Positions 1 through 5,564 of a stretch of DNA of 5,564 nt are shown here, piece after piece (positions within the stretch are counted from its first letter, which is position 1; every line of letters starts with the position of its first letter). The notes beneath the pieces were generated by a model that made no database searches, was not told where the DNA came from, and saw only the letters and a list, made by a program, of their open reading frames with translations. The DNA comes from JASJHI01 sp965371355. GTDB lineage: Bacteria; Actinomycetota; Acidimicrobiia; Acidimicrobiales; Ilumatobacteraceae. The stretch spans positions 1 to 5,564 of the forward strand of contig CBDUYD010000184.1 in assembly GCA_965371355.1 (NCBI GenBank), written 5' to 3'. The position numbers and the translations under genes were made by a program.

Positions 1-2
1 CC

Positions 3-296
3 CAGCCGGTGCGCCTCTTCGTGCAGTACGCGCAGCAGCCGGGCAACGACATGGCGGCGCTCACGGCGGTGATGAAGCGGACGAGCGGTGTCGAGATCAC
101 ACCGGACGAACTGGCGGTGGTGACGTGTCCGGTGCTGATCGTCGTCGGGACCGACGACTTCGTGTACCCGGGCGACGACCTCGCCGACGCATTCCCGAAC
201 GGTCGATGCGTGACGCTGCCGAAGGTCGACCACTTCGCCACGCCCGAGTCGTTCGGCTTCTTCGACGCCGCGCTCGAGTTCCTCGACGCGATCTGA
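3..296 (+). CDS. Alpha/beta hydrolase, C-terminal part (5' end outside window)
   Basis: This is the last 97 codons of a gene that begins before the window; the reading frame is open from base 3 and stops at TGA 294-296. The visible part is the classic end of an alpha/beta-hydrolase fold. A hydrophobic strand (PVLIVVG) leads into GTDD at 147-158, which holds the usual acid of the catalytic triad. About 25 residues later comes the DH motif, with the candidate catalytic His at 231-233 and a short helix to the C-terminus. This arrangement is known from esterases, lipases, haloperoxidases and ring-cleavage-product hydrolases. The nucleophile elbow and oxyanion residues are outside the window, so substrate and exact reaction cannot be told. 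The next gene starts 20 nt downstream on the same strand, which suggests co-transcription. The family call is firm; the function is open. Confidence 0.85.
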   Translation, partial: QPVRLFVQYAQQPGNDMAALTAVMKRTSGVEITPDELAVVTCPVLIVVGTDDFVYPGDDLADAFPNGRCVTLPKVDHFATPESFGFFDAALEFLDAI

Positions 297-316
297 AACG
301 TGTCGAGCGGACGGGG

Positions 317-1255
317 ATGAGCGAGCGGGGGGCCGATCTCGTCACGACCGACGTCGGGCGGGCCGTCGAAGCCATCCGCGCGGGCGGGCTCGTCGCGGTG
401 CCGACCGAAACCGTCTACGGGCTCGCCGCCGACGCGACGAATCGAGACGCCGTCGCCCAGATCTTCGAGCTCAAGGGCCGGCCACCGGATCATCCGCTGA
501 TCGTGCACGTCGCCGCAGCCGAGGATCTCGAGCGATGGTCGGGCGATCCGGGACCGGACGCGCGTCGTCTGGCGGCGACCGCCTGGCCCGGACCAGTCAC
601 CGTCATCGTGCCCAGGTCGCCATCGCTGCCGGCGGCCGTCGCCGGCGGGCGCGACACCGTCGGACTCCGGGTGCCCGCCCATTCGATGACGATCGAGCTG
701 CTCGAGATTGCGGGGGTGCCGCTCGCCGCGCCATCGGCGAACCGCTTCGGCGAAGTCAGCCCGACAACGGCTCAACACGTCCTCGACGATCTCGGCGAGG
801 TGCTCGAACCGGGCCGCGACCTCATTCTCGACGGTGGCCCCTGCCCGATCGGGATCGAGAGCACGATCGTCGACTGCAGCACCTCGCCGCCGCAGGTGTT
901 GCGGGTGGGCGCAGTGCCCGCAGAAGACATCGCAGCACTGCTGGAGGGCGGACTCGCCGTGGCGAGCGGACCGGCGCGCGCGAGCGGGATGCTCGAGTCG
1001 CACTACGCGCCTCGCTGTGCGGTGCGACTCGCCGACTCGGCCGACGACGCCTTCGCCCTCGGGGCGGGAACACCGCACAGCGAGGTGCTCGATCTGACCG
1101 ACGACCTCGCAGACTACGCCCGGCAGCTGTATGCGCGGCTGCGCGACGCCGACACCCGCGGCGTAGGCACACTGATCGCCGTCCTGCCCCCCGCCGAGGG
1201 ACTCGGACACGCGATCCGCGACCGGCTCAGCAAGGCGGCCGCGCCGCGCCGGTAG
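317..1255 (+). CDS. sua5: L-threonylcarbamoyladenylate synthase, Sua5 type
   Basis: This 312-residue protein makes threonylcarbamoyl-AMP from L-threonine, bicarbonate and ATP. That is the first step of the t6A modification at position 37 of ANN-decoding tRNAs, in the cytoplasm. The N-terminal YrdC/TsaC domain shows PTETVYGL (29-36), the K-x-R nucleotide-binding motif (K53, R55), HPLIVHV (59-65), WPGPVT (90-95), the S-x-N motif (S140-A-N142) and a GIESTIVD stretch (179-186). The linker SGMLESHYAP (223-232) leads into a C-terminal Sua5 domain of about 80 residues, so this is the two-domain form rather than the short TsaC form. The linker has Ser where Pro is common. ATG at 317 is chosen because the family N-terminus starts right after it; longer in-frame starts would overlap the upstream hydrolase. 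A purine-rich ACGGGG abuts the ATG, so the Shine-Dalgarno site is poor, which fits coupling to the gene 20 nt upstream. The transferase partner TsaD is not in the window. Confidence 0.96.
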   Translation: MSERGADLVTTDVGRAVEAIRAGGLVAVPTETVYGLAADATNRDAVAQIFELKGRPPDHPLIVHVAAAEDLERWSGDPGPDARRLAATAWPGPVTVIVPRSPSLPAAVAGGRDTVGLRVPAHSMTIELLEIAGVPLAAPSANRFGEVSPTTAQHVLDDLGEVLEPGRDLILDGGPCPIGIESTIVDCSTSPPQVLRVGAVPAEDIAALLEGGLAVASGPARASGMLESHYAPRCAVRLADSADDAFALGAGTPHSEVLDLTDDLADYARQLYARLRDADTRGVGTLIAVLPPAEGLGHAIRDRLSKAAAPRR

Positions 1256-1292
1256 GCCGGTTGGTGGAAGCATCAAGGCTGGTGTTCGGTGA

Positions 1293-1835
1293 TCAATCGG
1301 GCCAGTCGAGTTCGTTCAGCGCGACGATCCAGAGGTCTCGAACCACGTCCGAGGTGGGTGCGGGGCGATCGTCGAGTCGTCCGATGAACAAGCTGACGGT
1401 CGACGCTCCGGCATCGGGCACGACCTCCAGGCGGCACCAGCACTCGAGCGGGGAACCGAGCACCGTGTCGAGGCGGTAGGGCGGGTCGTCGTCGAGCACC
1501 TCCGCGATGTCGGCGGCGACGATCAGTAGCGCCTCGAAGGTCTCGACCGGCAGTGCCTCGACCGTGAACGAGGGGACGTCGCTCACAACATGGTCAACCC
1601 CCCGGGGCTCGTCGGAGATGGCCTCCTCTTCGTGCTCGGCTCGCTGCCCGGCCACCGACGACACGGCCCGGGCGCGCAGCGCCTCGGCGGCGGCCGCGTT
1701 GACATTGCGCATGCGCCGGTCGTCGCCACCCGTGTCCGGATGGTGCCGCTTCGCGAGCCGACGTCTCGCCCAGCGGATCTCGGATTCGGTGGCGTCGGAC
1801 GTCAGCCCGAGTTCGGCGAACGGATCACCCGCCAC
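1293..1835 (-). CDS. Small J-domain (DnaJ-like) protein with uncharacterised C-terminal region
   Basis: This 180-residue protein carries an N-terminal J domain. DPFAELGL (4-11) opens helix I, RWARRRLAKRHHPD follows with the HPD signature at 32-34, and RNVNAAAAEAL (43-53) is the final helix. J domains stimulate Hsp70 (DnaK) ATPase, so a co-chaperone or recruiter role follows from the family. There is no Gly/Phe region, zinc finger or DnaJ C-terminal domain, so it is a class C (type III) J protein. Residues 56-88 are acidic and probably a linker. Residues 89-180 look folded (TVEALPVETFEALLIVAADIAEVL, ECWCRLEV, VSLFIGRL, VRDLWIVALNELDW) but match no family I recognise. GTG at 1835 is chosen because it lies just before the J domain and overlaps the upstream nitroreductase stop by 11 nt. 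An in-frame start at 2012 would add 59 low-complexity Arg/Ser residues inside that gene. Its stop is only 37 nt from the convergent synthase stop, with no convincing terminator between them. It is the last gene of the three-gene operon. Confidence 0.88.
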   Translation of the reverse strand: MAGDPFAELGLTSDATESEIRWARRRLAKRHHPDTGGDDRRMRNVNAAAAEALRARAVSSVAGQRAEHEEEAISDEPRGVDHVVSDVPSFTVEALPVETFEALLIVAADIAEVLDDDPPYRLDTVLGSPLECWCRLEVVPDAGASTVSLFIGRLDDRPAPTSDVVRDLWIVALNELDWPD

Positions 1836-2490
1836 GCGAATCCAGGACAGCCCATTCGGCCCGCTCGCCCCATCGTCCGTCGAACGTGATCTCGTCGAGG
1901 GGCTTGCGCTCGACCGGCCCGTGCCCGCCCTGCGGCACGCCGAGCGTGATGCAGGCCGACAATGCGACGTGTTCGGGTATGTCGAGCAGTTCTCGCAACT
2001 CGTCCTCGACACCGAGGTGCCACATCGTCAGCGCGCCGCCGTACCCGAGGGCGCGGGCGGCGAGCAACAGGTTCTGGCAGGCCGGGTACACCGAGGCCCC
2101 CTCGACCACCGACGGGCTGCGATAGCGCTCGAGACACACGATGATCACGACGGGGATGCGTTCGAAGTTGTCGACGTAGTGCTGCATCGACTCGGCGAAC
2201 CTCGACGGCCGGTAGGAGTCGGCGACGCGCTTGGTATTCCATCCGGCGCGGAACGAACAACCGAGCAGCGCCTTCGCGGCGATCGCGGAGCGACCGTCGC
2301 GGAGTGTGAGGAACCGGAAGGGTTGGCGATTCGAGCCCGAGGGTGCTCGGCCCGCGTGCCACAGGATCGTGGCGAGGTCGGCTGTCGGCACCGGATCGTC
2401 GGTGTACCGACGGATCGAGCGGGTTGTCGCCAGCCCGTCGAGCAGTGTGACCGGCTCGGGCGGCGCCTGCTCGTCGAGCACGAGGGTCAC
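1825..2490 (-). CDS. Nitroreductase-family FMN-dependent oxidoreductase
   Basis: This 221-residue protein has the length and layout of the nitroreductase superfamily, whose members bind FMN as dimers and reduce nitro groups, quinones or other acceptors with NAD(P)H. Visible landmarks are the N-terminal basic FMN-phosphate motif TRSIRRY (23-29), APSGSNRQPF (49-58), a long central helix YPACQNLLLAARALGYGGAL (135-154), and a C-terminal GVPQGGHGPVERKPLDEI (184-201) that matches the usual GxP...R-KP-xxE ending. It lacks the R-D-x-R pattern I would expect of BluB (dimethylbenzimidazole synthase), so a general oxidoreductase is the safer call and the substrate is unknown. The start is GTG 2488-2490, which overlaps the TGA of the upstream enoyl-CoA hydratase gene as GTGA. 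The 3' end overlaps the J-domain gene by 11 nt. Both overlaps point to translational coupling in one operon. Its pairing with an acyl-CoA enzyme hints at redox chemistry on a CoA-linked or xenobiotic substrate, but that is inference. Confidence 0.92.
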   Translation of the reverse strand: MTLVLDEQAPPEPVTLLDGLATTRSIRRYTDDPVPTADLATILWHAGRAPSGSNRQPFRFLTLRDGRSAIAAKALLGCSFRAGWNTKRVADSYRPSRFAESMQHYVDNFERIPVVIIVCLERYRSPSVVEGASVYPACQNLLLAARALGYGGALTMWHLGVEDELRELLDIPEHVALSACITLGVPQGGHGPVERKPLDEITFDGRWGERAEWAVLDSRGG

Positions 2491-3323
2491 CGGCCCTTGA
2501 AGTCCGGATCGCGCTTTTCCATGAACGCGGCGACACCTTCTGAGAAGTCGTCGGTGCGCAGTAGAGGCAGCAGTTGTAGGTAGACGTGATGCACGTTCTG
2601 CTCGAACGTCTCGGTCTCCGCCGCGCGCATCATCCGTTTGATCGCCCGAACGGCGAGTGGGGCGTTGGCGGCGATCTCACCGGCGAGTTCGGCCGTCCGT
2701 CCGGGGAGTTCGTCGGCGGGAACGACGTGGTTGACGAGACCGAGTTCGAGCGCCTCGCCGGCCGTCAGCGTGCGCCCTGTGAAGGCGATCTCGGCCGCCC
2801 GCGCATAGCCGACGATCCGCGGGAGCAGCCAGGTGCCGCCACTCTCGGGAAGGATGCCACGCTTGGCGAATCCGGGATTGAGCTTGGCGGTGTCGGCGGC
2901 GATGCGGATGTCGCAGCCGAGCGCGAGGTCGAGGCCGTAGCCGGCCGCTCCGCCGTTGAGGGCGCAGATCGTCGGCGTGTCGAGGTTGTGGAGCACGATC
3001 GGCGGTGCATCGCGCATGTCGATCTCACCGTTGAACGACGACCCGCCGCCGAGGTTGCCGAGCCCACCCTTGGAACCGGCGATCTGCGCCCGCAGGTCGA
3101 GCCCGGCACAGAACGCCCGACCGGCGCCGGTCAACACGATGCAACGAGCCTGCGGATCGGCGTCGGCCTCGAGGAGTCGGGAGCTGATCGCCAGCAGCAT
3201 CGGGCCGGAGATCGTGTTCATCCGGTCGGGGGCGTGGAGGGTCAGCGTCGCGACGTTGTCGACGACCTCGTAGAGCACCTCATCGGACGACGGGTCGGAC
3301 GAGCCATCGGGGCGGTCGGTCAC
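2487..3323 (-). CDS. Enoyl-CoA hydratase/isomerase family (crotonase fold) protein
   Basis: This 278-residue crotonase-superfamily protein acts on acyl-CoA thioesters, probably in fatty-acid or aromatic-acid breakdown. The oxyanion-hole motifs are clear: AFCAGLDL (70-77) and NGGAAGYGLDLALGCDI (123-139). The C-terminus FMEKRDPDFKGR is the usual family ending. Aligned by eye to rat mitochondrial crotonase, the Glu144 position is Asp132 and the Glu164 position is hydrophobic (near F152). An acid is instead present at E160 in GILPESGGTWLLPR, the pattern of the PaaG-like and enoyl-CoA isomerase branch. I therefore favour an isomerase or another non-hydratase reaction, but the substrate is unknown. 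A Gly/Ser-rich insert (82-98, KGGLGNLGGGSS region) lies between the two oxyanion motifs, where active-site loops vary in this family. The start is GTG at 3321-3323. No Shine-Dalgarno site precedes it, and a TATCGT -10-like hexamer ends 7 nt upstream, suggesting a leaderless mRNA. This is the first gene of the operon. Confidence 0.93.
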   Translation of the reverse strand: MTDRPDGSSDPSSDEVLYEVVDNVATLTLHAPDRMNTISGPMLLAISSRLLEADADPQARCIVLTGAGRAFCAGLDLRAQIAGSKGGLGNLGGGSSFNGEIDMRDAPPIVLHNLDTPTICALNGGAAGYGLDLALGCDIRIAADTAKLNPGFAKRGILPESGGTWLLPRIVGYARAAEIAFTGRTLTAGEALELGLVNHVVPADELPGRTAELAGEIAANAPLAVRAIKRMMRAAETETFEQNVHHVYLQLLPLLRTDDFSEGVAAFMEKRDPDFKGR

Positions 3324-3330
3324 GACGATG

Positions 3331-3336
3331 ACGATA
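3331..3336 (-). promoter_or_regulatory. Candidate leaderless promoter (-10) of the hydratase/isomerase operon
   Basis: On the minus strand the hexamer TATCGT fits the TANNNT pattern and ends 7 nt before the GTG start at 3323. Transcription would therefore begin at or next to the start codon. The same stretch has no Shine-Dalgarno-like sequence. Leaderless mRNAs with this spacing are common in Actinobacteria. No good -35 can be seen at 17-18 bp, which is often true of such promoters. The call rests on one short hexamer and its spacing. Confidence 0.4.
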
Positions 3337-3340
3337 GTGC

Positions 3341-3370
3341 TTGGCTATTGCTGCGGAGACCACGTAGTCT
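3341..3370 (+). promoter_or_regulatory. Candidate sigma70-type promoter of the substrate-binding lipoprotein gene
   Basis: TTGGCT (3341-3346) and TAGTCT (3365-3370) are separated by 18 bp. They match the TTGACA and TATAAT consensus at 4 and 3 positions respectively. Transcription would start near 3377, giving a leader of about 56 nt before the ATG at 3433. A 14-bp near-palindrome covers the -10. The elements lie beside the opposing -10 for the leftward operon, so polymerase binding at the two promoters probably competes. This is a plausible but unproven site. Confidence 0.4.
3357..3370. promoter_or_regulatory. Candidate operator palindrome over the -10 element
   Basis: AGACCACGTAGTCT is a 14-bp inverted repeat in which six of the seven base pairs are symmetric; only the third pair out from the centre (C3361/A3366) breaks it. 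Its right half-site GTCT is also the end of the putative -10 of the rightward promoter, a position where a bound dimer would block transcription. The size and symmetry suit a dimeric helix-turn-helix regulator, but no regulator gene is in the window. A match this good arises by chance about once in 700-800 centres, so the location is the main support. Confidence 0.3.
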
Positions 3371-3412
3371 TGGTGTTCCCAGAGAGCGCGGGCATCCCGT
3401 TCGCGCCCATAC

Positions 3413-3420
3413 AGGGGGAG
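3413..3420 (+). promoter_or_regulatory. Ribosome binding site that fixes the lipoprotein start
   Basis: AGGGGGAG lies 12 nt before the ATG at 3433 and is the clearest Shine-Dalgarno-like run in the window. It supports that ATG over the in-frame start at 3328, which would put 35 non-signal-peptide residues in front of a perfectly placed lipoprotein signal. Confidence 0.65.
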
Positions 3421-3432
3421 AACCAAACCAAC

Positions 3433-4773
3433 ATGCAGAAATCACGCGTGAAGCGCGTCGGTGCACTGCTGGTCGGCCTGACACTCGTAGCCGCTGCTTG
3501 CGGCTCCGACGACAGCGACTCCAGTTCAACCGACGCACCAGCAGAGACCGACGCCCCGGACGGCACCGACGCTCCGGACGGCACCGACGCAACGAGCGAC
3601 GCCGCCGCAGGTGGCGGATGCAGCTCCGACGGCGTGCTCGTCATCGGCACCATCCTGCCGGTGACCGGCGACCTCGCCTTCCTCGGCCCACCCGAGGTAG
3701 CGGGTGCCGACCTCGCGGTCGAAGACATCAACGCTGCCGGTGGCGTGCTCGGCGCTGACGTGGTCCTCGAACAGGGCGACTCCGGCGACACCACCACCGA
3801 CACCGCCAACCTCGAGGTCGACCGCCTGATGGCGGCCGGCGCCGACGCGATCATGGGCGCCGCCTCCTCGGCCGTGTCCAAGACCGTGATCGACAAGATC
3901 ACCGGCTCCTGCGTCATCCAGTTCAGCCCGGCCAACACCTCGCCGGACTTCACGACCTACGACGACGCCGGGATGTACTTCCGTACAGCTCCGTCCGACC
4001 TCCTCCAGGGTCGGGTGCTCGCCAACCTCGTGCTCGAGGATGGCGCCGAGTCCGCCTCCGTGCTCTACCGCCAGGAGAGCTACGGCATCGGTCTGGCCGA
4101 GTCGTTCAAGGAGAACTTCGAGGCCAACGGTGGCACGGTGGACGAGTTCCTCGCCTACGCCGTCGACACCGAGAGCTTCGACGCCGAGGTCGACTCGATG
4201 GTCGAAGCCGGCTCCGACGCGATCGTCGTGATCGGATTCGCCGAGTCGGCGAGCATCCTGACCACGATGCACGAGCGCGGCATCGGCCCGACGAGTGACA
4301 CCGCCGTCTACGGCGTCGATGGCAACATCGGCGGCATCGGTGGCGAGCTCGACGACCCGTCGATCCTCGTCGGGATGCGCGGCACCGAGCCGTCGGTCGA
4401 CCTCACCACGATCACCGACTTCACCGACCGCCTCGATGCGGCCGGCGACATGGGCGGCGTGTACGCCTACGGTGCGGAGACGTACGACTCGATCGTCATC
4501 GTCGCATTGGCGACCGAGGCGGCAGGCAGCGATGATCCGTCGCTGATCGCCGCCGAGATCAACGGCGTCACCAAGGACGGCGAGGTCTGCACGACGTTCG
4601 CCGACTGCATCGAGCTGGTCAAGGCCGGCACCGACATCGACTACGACGGCCTCGGAGGGCCGTATGACTTCGTCGATGCCGGTGAGCCTGCTGCGGCCAG
4701 CTTCCGGATCGCCACCTACGACGGTGGCGACAACCCGAACACCGAACTGGACGTGTACGTCTTCGCCAGCTGA
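3433..4773 (+). CDS. Branched-chain amino acid-type ABC transporter substrate-binding lipoprotein
   Basis: This 446-residue secreted lipoprotein captures a small solute outside the membrane and delivers it to a Liv-type (HAAT) ABC importer. The N-terminus has a basic stretch (KSRVKR), a hydrophobic core (GALLVGLTLVAAA) and the lipidation cysteine C23. A disordered acidic Ser/Thr/Asp linker (24-60) follows, containing four 6-residue repeats. The type I periplasmic-binding fold (Peripla_BP_6/LivK-like) begins near residue 68 with LVIGTILPVTGDLAFLGPPEVAGADLAVEDINAAGG, then the domain-crossing region around FRTAPSD (183-189), LYRQESYGIGLAESFKENFEANGG (211-234) and VYAYGAETYDSIVIVALA (343-360). 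Cysteines C63/C160 and C386/C392 could form disulfides; the second pair sits in the CTTFADC segment. The ligand is not certain: the family takes Leu/Ile/Val but also amides, urea and aromatic acids. ATG 3433 is backed by the strong RBS and the signal peptide. The gene appears monocistronic and ends at a hairpin. Confidence 0.95.
   Translation: MQKSRVKRVGALLVGLTLVAAACGSDDSDSSSTDAPAETDAPDGTDAPDGTDATSDAAAGGGCSSDGVLVIGTILPVTGDLAFLGPPEVAGADLAVEDINAAGGVLGADVVLEQGDSGDTTTDTANLEVDRLMAAGADAIMGAASSAVSKTVIDKITGSCVIQFSPANTSPDFTTYDDAGMYFRTAPSDLLQGRVLANLVLEDGAESASVLYRQESYGIGLAESFKENFEANGGTVDEFLAYAVDTESFDAEVDSMVEAGSDAIVVIGFAESASILTTMHERGIGPTSDTAVYGVDGNIGGIGGELDDPSILVGMRGTEPSVDLTTITDFTDRLDAAGDMGGVYAYGAETYDSIVIVALATEAAGSDDPSLIAAEINGVTKDGEVCTTFADCIELVKAGTDIDYDGLGGPYDFVDAGEPAAASFRIATYDGGDNPNTELDVYVFAS
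3529..3600 (+). repeat. Four tandem 18-bp coding repeats in the lipoprotein linker
   Basis: Four consecutive 18-nt units each begin ACCGACGC and encode TDAPAE, TDAPDG, TDAPDG and TDATSD (residues 33-56). The two middle units (3547-3564 and 3565-3582) differ at a single base. The block is in frame, so gain or loss of a unit would only lengthen or shorten the flexible tether between the lipid anchor and the binding domain. The near-identity of the middle pair suggests recent slippage duplication. Confidence 0.85.
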
Positions 4774-4796
4774 GCGAGGACTTCCGGTTTCCGACA

Positions 4797-4840
4797 GGAA
4801 CCCGTCGCTCCGATCCGAGAGGATCGGGACGGCGGGTTCC
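4797..4840. terminator. Strong hairpin between convergent genes, probable terminator without a U-tract
   Basis: Two 20-nt arms flank a GAGA (GNRA-type) tetraloop at 4817-4820. On the + strand RNA the stem has 17 Watson-Crick pairs, two G-U pairs (4805/4832, 4809/4828) and one C-A mismatch (4808/4829). It starts 24 nt after the lipoprotein stop and 48 nt beyond the livF stop. No run of T follows on either strand, so it is not a textbook intrinsic terminator. GC-rich actinobacterial terminators often lack the tail. It may also protect the mRNA 3' end. Confidence 0.7.
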
Positions 4841-4887
4841 GTCGCGTCCGGGGCTCGTTCGGCCCGTGAATGCGCGGGGCGAGGCCG

Positions 4888-5564
<677 letters not shown>

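Noticed and set aside
125..316. Upstream extension of the Sua5-type synthase start
   Set aside because: The added residues are Arg-rich, overlap the hydrolase in a different frame and are absent from the family N-terminus.
1269..1286. Short hairpin (AGCATCA / TGGTGTT around AGGC) between the convergent synthase and J-domain genes
   Set aside because: Seven pairs with two G-U pairs and no T-run; too weak to call a terminator.
1836..2012. Upstream extension of the J-domain protein
   Set aside because: It would lie entirely within the nitroreductase gene in another frame and encode low-complexity Ser/Arg sequence; the GTG at 1835 sits correctly before the J domain.
1507..2583. Long + strand open frame (358 codons) across the nitroreductase and J-domain genes
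   Set aside because: It is antisense to two clear protein families, its translation has no recognisable domain and is biased in composition. Long shadow frames are expected at this GC content.
3328..3432. Upstream extension of the lipoprotein start
   Set aside because: It would bury the signal peptide and run through the promoter and ribosome binding site.
2586..3758. Long + strand open frame (390 codons) antisense to the hydratase/isomerase gene and running into the lipoprotein gene
   Set aside because: It ends in Arg-rich low-complexity sequence and overlaps the lipoprotein gene in another frame. No family resemblance.
3526..4272. Minus-strand open frame (248 codons) inside the lipoprotein gene
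   Set aside because: It is Gly/Val/His-rich shadow sequence opposite a well-supported gene.

Overview
The window is high-GC chromosomal DNA with tightly packed genes. It reads as an actinobacterium: GTG starts, little room between genes, and a lipoprotein with an Asp/Thr/Ser-rich linker. The linker style and the Liv-type transporter genes resemble marine or freshwater Acidimicrobiia (Ilumatobacter-like), but that placement is inference from style, not from a marker gene.

Left part (1-1255, + strand): the tail of an alpha/beta hydrolase, followed 20 nt later by a complete Sua5-type L-threonylcarbamoyladenylate synthase, a tRNA t6A modification enzyme. The two genes are probably co-transcribed. 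Only 37 nt separate the end of the synthase from the convergent operon that follows.

Middle part (1293-3323, - strand): a compact three-gene operon. Reading leftward it holds an enoyl-CoA hydratase/isomerase-family protein, an FMN nitroreductase-family protein and a small J-domain protein. The junctions overlap by 4 nt (GTGA) and 11 nt, so translation is probably coupled. The crotonase-fold protein keeps a single candidate catalytic acid in the isomerase-type position. The J-domain protein has a C-terminal region of about 90 residues that I cannot assign to a family.

The 109-bp divergent intergenic region (3324-3432) carries a promoter-like pair and a strong ribosome binding site for the rightward gene. 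It also has a leaderless-type -10 for the leftward operon. A 14-bp near-palindrome sits on the rightward -10 and is a candidate operator.

Right part (3433-5564): a Liv/branched-chain-amino-acid-type substrate-binding lipoprotein (+), then a 44-nt hairpin terminator candidate, then the 3' part of a convergent livF-type ABC ATPase (-) that runs off the window. The binding protein and ATPase belong to the same transporter class but lie in opposite transcription units, so the binding protein is expressed separately from the ATPase operon.

I see no RNA genes, CRISPR arrays, insertion sequences or prophage genes. No stretch longer than about 115 bp lacks a gene. Overall this is ordinary core-type chromosome. 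The items most worth a second look are the J-protein C-terminal domain, the active site of the crotonase-fold protein with its operon partners, and the divergent control region.
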